Assembly (NCBI GenBank): GCA_946965045.2
Contig: OX337229.1
Span: 992,001-1,056,000, forward strand
Source of the DNA: Epithemia pelagica
Lineage: Eukaryota; Bacillariophyta; Bacillariophyceae; Surirellales; Surirellaceae
Length of the DNA: 64,000 nucleotides
Direction: 5' to 3'
The notes below the pieces were generated by a model. The model saw only the letters and a program-made list of their open reading frames with translations. It was not told the DNA's origin and made no database searches. Each line of letters opens with the position of its first letter. The first letter of the stretch is position 1. Shown here piece after piece: positions 60,382 to 64,000 of this stretch. A program made the position numbers and the translations under genes.

Positions 60382-63132
60382 ATGAAGATCAACCAGCGAA
60401 CTGGTGTTGCCTGTCGTGGCAGAACATGGCACTGCAACAGGGTGTTTGTTGGGCTTTTCTTGTTCACGACCATTCTTCCATGGAGGAGTGTTTTGAGGAA
60501 CGACCAGCACTCCAGTTTTGTTCATGGATTTGGTATTGAGAGGAGATCAAGCTCCCACCAGCTTCGAATGGAAACGAGAGCTTTGTTAAGCGGTTTTGCA
60601 GGACGCTGCTTTGCTCCTACGAAAACCAAGCTGGCCGTATCGGCGGAATTCGCTCAAGAAAAGGACGACAGCCAAGATGACAAGGATTTGTATTTGTCCA
60701 TGTCCAAACAACAATCGCTCTTATCGTCATCGGCAACATCTCTCTCCTTTCCTTCGCCAGGTGGCGTAGTGGATGGCACTTTGGGTCTTTCTCGGTTTCA
60801 CCAATCCATCTTGTCTCGTACCAGTTCGATTCGACAATGCTTTGTCACGGGTCGATATCCCTTGACGGTCAGTTTTCGCGAATGCCCCACCCGCAAATGG
60901 TTGCGCTGGGAATCGTCCAATCAAGTCATGGTCAATGGAACCAGCATTGCCAAGTCCTTGGCCTCGTTGGATCGCTTTCAGTGGTTGGATCGGTCCGAAC
61001 GACGGGCCCTCGTGGAGGATTATGACATGATTCGGTTAGAGCTGGCGGCGGAAATTCACATGGACCGACCCGGCTATTTGCAAATTTTGTCGGCGGACAC
61101 GGCCGGTTCCACGGCTGCCTTGGTCCGACAACGCCGCGCCGAGGGACGATCGTCCTTGTTTCAATCACCATCCCACGACACGGCTGCTGCTGATGCTGCA
61201 GCATTGTCCTTTTCCAATGCCGCCTCCAATCCACAACTCACGCGACGACGATTCTTTGACATTGCCGATTGTCCCGTCTTGGACAATGATCGATTGTGGG
61301 TAACAGGGTTTTCCTTGGCGGCACGGAGTGGACACATTTGTTCCATGGAAGCCGATTCGGGAGAGATGGAATCGATCAATGCTCGAACCAAAGATTTGTT
61401 GTTGTGGCCCAACGAAGTGGCCTTGGTCCCCAATCCCATCTGGAAACACCCCCGTCCAGATGTGGTCGACCATGGAAATTCTGTCCCAGCTGTAACCACT
61501 CCTCCGAAACAAGCATCCCCCTCGCCACCGTTCATCATCCAACCACATTCGGCACATGAAGATGCCTTATTGGTTGCAGATGGCTTTTTGGTTCCGGGAA
61601 AAGATCGAGGAGGCTTGTATATTGTGCAACATCCTGGAAACCCGGACGCCGAGTGGACGGTACGACTGACATCTAGTGAAGACCGATGGTTTTATCACCG
61701 GGCTACCTGGATGGACTTGACGGGTGATGGACGGCTCTCCTTATTAACCGCCCGATGTCAAGTTTCGACCCGATTTCCTTCGGCTACCGCTTCGGTGAAC
61801 GATGACGACAGCACGGATCCCAAAAAGAAAAAGAGGAATACCCAAATTCTAGATGGTATTGCCAGCGGTATATCGAAAGAGGGTCAATTGGTCTGGCTGG
61901 AATGTCCCCAACCGCATCGTATTGATCCTGCAACTGGCACACCATTGGAAGCCGATGGAACTGTCTTTGATCCGTTTTCCTCCATTCATTTGCCGTGGAA
62001 GGAGCGAGTGCTGGCCACGGGACCGGACGTGATGTTTGCCGTGGCCGATTTGGATCCCACAGACGATACCATTGAAGTCCTCTGCAGTGAATTTTTTGCC
62101 AAACGTGTGTCACTCAAATCCATTCATATCCCTCGTCATGCAAACAAAGACAAGAAAAAGGCTGGACGCAAAAGCTTGCCCAAAGTTGTCTTTGAACGAA
62201 CGATTGATGAACGATGCGGTGCTGCCTTTGGTTGCATTTGGGCCGATTTAGATGTGGAAGACACACCACAGGGTCAAGCCTCTCCCATGGTTTTGGATTC
62301 GGGAAGTACCGTTCCCTGTCTCAAGCGGGGAGACGACTGCTCTCATTTGTTAGTCACAAGCCACGAGTGTACCTATGCCGAAACGACGGACCGTACCGCA
62401 TGGAACCAAATTTCTGAAACCGGAGAGGAAGAGCTCAATGGATCCGGTGGCCATGCGCAGAACGAAAAGGAGAACACTGTCGATGCAATCAGCAGTGCCC
62501 CGTCTAATGGTGAAGGAGCGTCATCAGTTTCCTCTGCAGAAGATGGAGGATCTCTTTTCGCCTATCGGATTCCTAAAGATACCCCATCTGCATGGAAGAC
62601 ACAGCCATGGATACGCTCTACAGTAGCAACTGGCTTTAAAGTCCAAGGACAACTGGGTAACATGATCAATCCTGGTGCCCCCGGATTTGTGTATACCTTT
62701 CACGCCAAAGAGGAGGTGGAAGCAAAAGGCAGGAGAACTCACCGTCCACGAAAACGGCCCTTGATTGCGGTTGCCGGGGATTGTGCGGAATCAGCTTATA
62801 TCTTCCGGCCGGAAAAGCACCAACAAGAAGACTCATGGAACGATATCGCTTCGGGGAGAACACAAAAAGATAGAGGATCATCCACTCAACAACAACCACA
62901 ACAAAAGCACATGGCCGACCGCGACATGTCAACGAACTACAAACTCATGGCGGAGATTCAATGTCAAGCGACGGTTGGATCGATTGGCATTGGATACGAC
63001 GATTTTCTCTCGTTGCCGACACAGGAAAGTGGATATGCGAAACTTTACATTCCGTGTTTTGAAAAGGATAAGATCCTTGTCTTTGCACTGGGAAGCGGCG
63101 AGGATGTGGATGACGAAGACAATGACTGGTAA
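60382..63132 (+). CDS. Large FG-GAP-like beta-propeller protein, unknown function
   Basis: 916 residues in a single exon. The N-terminus has a hydrophobic segment (RVFVGLFLFTTILPW, about 20-34), a likely signal peptide or anchor. Residues ~40-300 are mixed. Repeated blade-like units then appear, ending in hydrophobic strands after Asp-rich turns: TWMDLTGDGRLSLLTARC, FAVADLDPTDDTIEVLCSEFF and CIWADLDVEDTPQG, which fit FG-GAP/VCBS repeats (calcium-binding Asp turns). C-terminal segments include PGFVYTFHAKEE, RPLIAVAGDCAESAYIF and GYAKLYIPCFEKDKILVFALG. FG-GAP propellers serve in cell-surface recognition or lyase folds. No catalytic assignment is possible. The tail is acidic (EDVDDEDNDW). Confidence 0.75.
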   Translation: MKINQRTGVACRGRTWHCNRVFVGLFLFTTILPWRSVLRNDQHSSFVHGFGIERRSSSHQLRMETRALLSGFAGRCFAPTKTKLAVSAEFAQEKDDSQDDKDLYLSMSKQQSLLSSSATSLSFPSPGGVVDGTLGLSRFHQSILSRTSSIRQCFVTGRYPLTVSFRECPTRKWLRWESSNQVMVNGTSIAKSLASLDRFQWLDRSERRALVEDYDMIRLELAAEIHMDRPGYLQILSADTAGSTAALVRQRRAEGRSSLFQSPSHDTAAADAAALSFSNAASNPQLTRRRFFDIADCPVLDNDRLWVTGFSLAARSGHICSMEADSGEMESINARTKDLLLWPNEVALVPNPIWKHPRPDVVDHGNSVPAVTTPPKQASPSPPFIIQPHSAHEDALLVADGFLVPGKDRGGLYIVQHPGNPDAEWTVRLTSSEDRWFYHRATWMDLTGDGRLSLLTARCQVSTRFPSATASVNDDDSTDPKKKKRNTQILDGIASGISKEGQLVWLECPQPHRIDPATGTPLEADGTVFDPFSSIHLPWKERVLATGPDVMFAVADLDPTDDTIEVLCSEFFAKRVSLKSIHIPRHANKDKKKAGRKSLPKVVFERTIDERCGAAFGCIWADLDVEDTPQGQASPMVLDSGSTVPCLKRGDDCSHLLVTSHECTYAETTDRTAWNQISETGEEELNGSGGHAQNEKENTVDAISSAPSNGEGASSVSSAEDGGSLFAYRIPKDTPSAWKTQPWIRSTVATGFKVQGQLGNMINPGAPGFVYTFHAKEEVEAKGRRTHRPRKRPLIAVAGDCAESAYIFRPEKHQQEDSWNDIASGRTQKDRGSSTQQQPQQKHMADRDMSTNYKLMAEIQCQATVGSIGIGYDDFLSLPTQESGYAKLYIPCFEKDKILVFALGSGEDVDDEDNDW

Positions 63133-64000
63133 GACAAGAGATCATGCTTGAGCACAAATCTTCAGTTCAACATATACAACAAGAAAGCGCTCGTACAGCG
63201 ATTTTCGTTGTGAGCTCCAGTGGTTGAAGCTGCTCATGTATCGTCGCATCAATTTTTGCTCCTTCACGAAATGCTTCAGATGACAAAGATGATGCTTTAA
63301 GTTTTACATTGGGCAGCAGCCCTATAGATGGAGGAATGAGCAACGTTTGTTACCCTCGAAGACACTTGGGCAACAACACAAGCCCCAAGAACATGAAGAG
63401 AGAACCGAAAACCTGTTCGACACTTAACACGTCTGTCTACTTTCAGAGAGCCATTCTCCACTTTTCATCTCCCAGACTCCTATGAACCTTTTCCTCGGTC
63501 TGGTGGGTAGCGTCTTTCCTAAAGAGAAGGAGAAAAACATAGAAGCAGTTTCCCGGAACACTATGCGTTAAGAAAAGCCGCGCCGTACTACAGTTTCTCT
63601 ACAAAAAGATCATTTCCGCAGCATTGCGTATGGTTCAAACTGATATTCTTGCATAAATAGTACGTCTTTCGTTGTTTGGTTCTCTTTGAAGAAAGTAGAC
63701 ACCCTTTCCTCGGACAAGCTTTCCCACAAGACCTCAATCTGAGCACGAGAATGTTTTACCCTCTCCTCTAGGTAGGTACCACTCCTACTCCCATGATCTA
63801 TGATCTATGCGATGGACTCCGTTGGGGTTAGCAGTTACTCCGCTAGAACAACATGAACAAAAGATGAGAGCAGGGGGATTTGGGATTTGCGGTTTTACGA
63901 GAGCCGGCCGTCTATCCGACGGGCGGACATGCCCCACAATAGTTTTTTGTGTATGAATCTTTTGTGACGTATGATCAGACAAAGAAGAGTTCTATGAGCT
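63133..64000. other. Right-end intergenic sequence
   Basis: 868 bp to the window edge. No coding frame of note, no repeat and no RNA gene recognised. Confidence 0.45.

Noticed and set aside
1-64000. CRISPR array, bacterial operon or prophage
   Set aside because: No regularly spaced direct repeats of the right size; genes are eukaryotic, intron-containing and alternate in strand.

Overview
The window reads as nuclear DNA of a photosynthetic stramenopile, most likely a diatom. Genes lie on both strands without operons. They are interrupted by short GT-AG introns (71-214 bp where I placed them). At least four proteins begin with a signal peptide followed by an A-F or A-W junction, the bipartite targeting signal of complex plastids. 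Two genes encode heat-shock-factor (HSF) type DNA-binding domains, a family expanded in diatoms. Species cannot be named from sequence alone.

Layout. 0-10.6 kb: the 3' end of a membrane protein gene, a degenerate P-loop protein, a thylakoid-lumen FKBP, an unknown acidic/PH-like protein, TSR1 (40S biogenesis) and a YbeY-type endoribonuclease. 11.1-15.85 kb: a four-gene DNA transposon with near-palindromic terminal inverted repeats, carrying a DDE transposase, a SANT-like DNA-binding protein, a KOW-domain protein and a protein with an internally duplicated module. 16.8-21.8 kb: a protein kinase, a sarcosine-oxidase-like flavoenzyme and a Sed5/syntaxin-5 type Qa-SNARE. 23.2-31.2 kb: two direct copies of a three-exon GT92-like glycosyltransferase gene with a Tudor-like C-terminus. 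Between the copies lie a low-complexity, possibly decayed locus and a 441-bp MITE-like element. 31.5-45 kb: an HSF gene, UTP21/WDR36 (SSU processome), a plastid-targeted disordered protein with regularly spaced aromatic repeats, and a second HSF gene. 45.5-64 kb: a five-exon plastid membrane protein, a UIM-repeat protein, a two-repeat Myb/SANT protein, small TM proteins, a plastid pyruvate kinase, a xylulokinase-like sugar kinase and a large FG-GAP-like protein.

Shared roles. TSR1, UTP21 and YbeY all act in rRNA/ribosome maturation, though they are not adjacent. The FKBP, the sticker-repeat protein, the five-exon membrane protein and pyruvate kinase are all predicted for the plastid. Several gene pairs (P-loop/FKBP, TSR1/YbeY, xylulokinase/FG-GAP) are divergent with 340-570 bp between starts and probably share promoters. 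The most interesting items are the 883-aa plastid repeat protein, which looks like a condensate scaffold, and the four-gene transposon. Exon boundaries were worked out by hand from splice signals, reading phase and domain continuity. They have no transcript support here.
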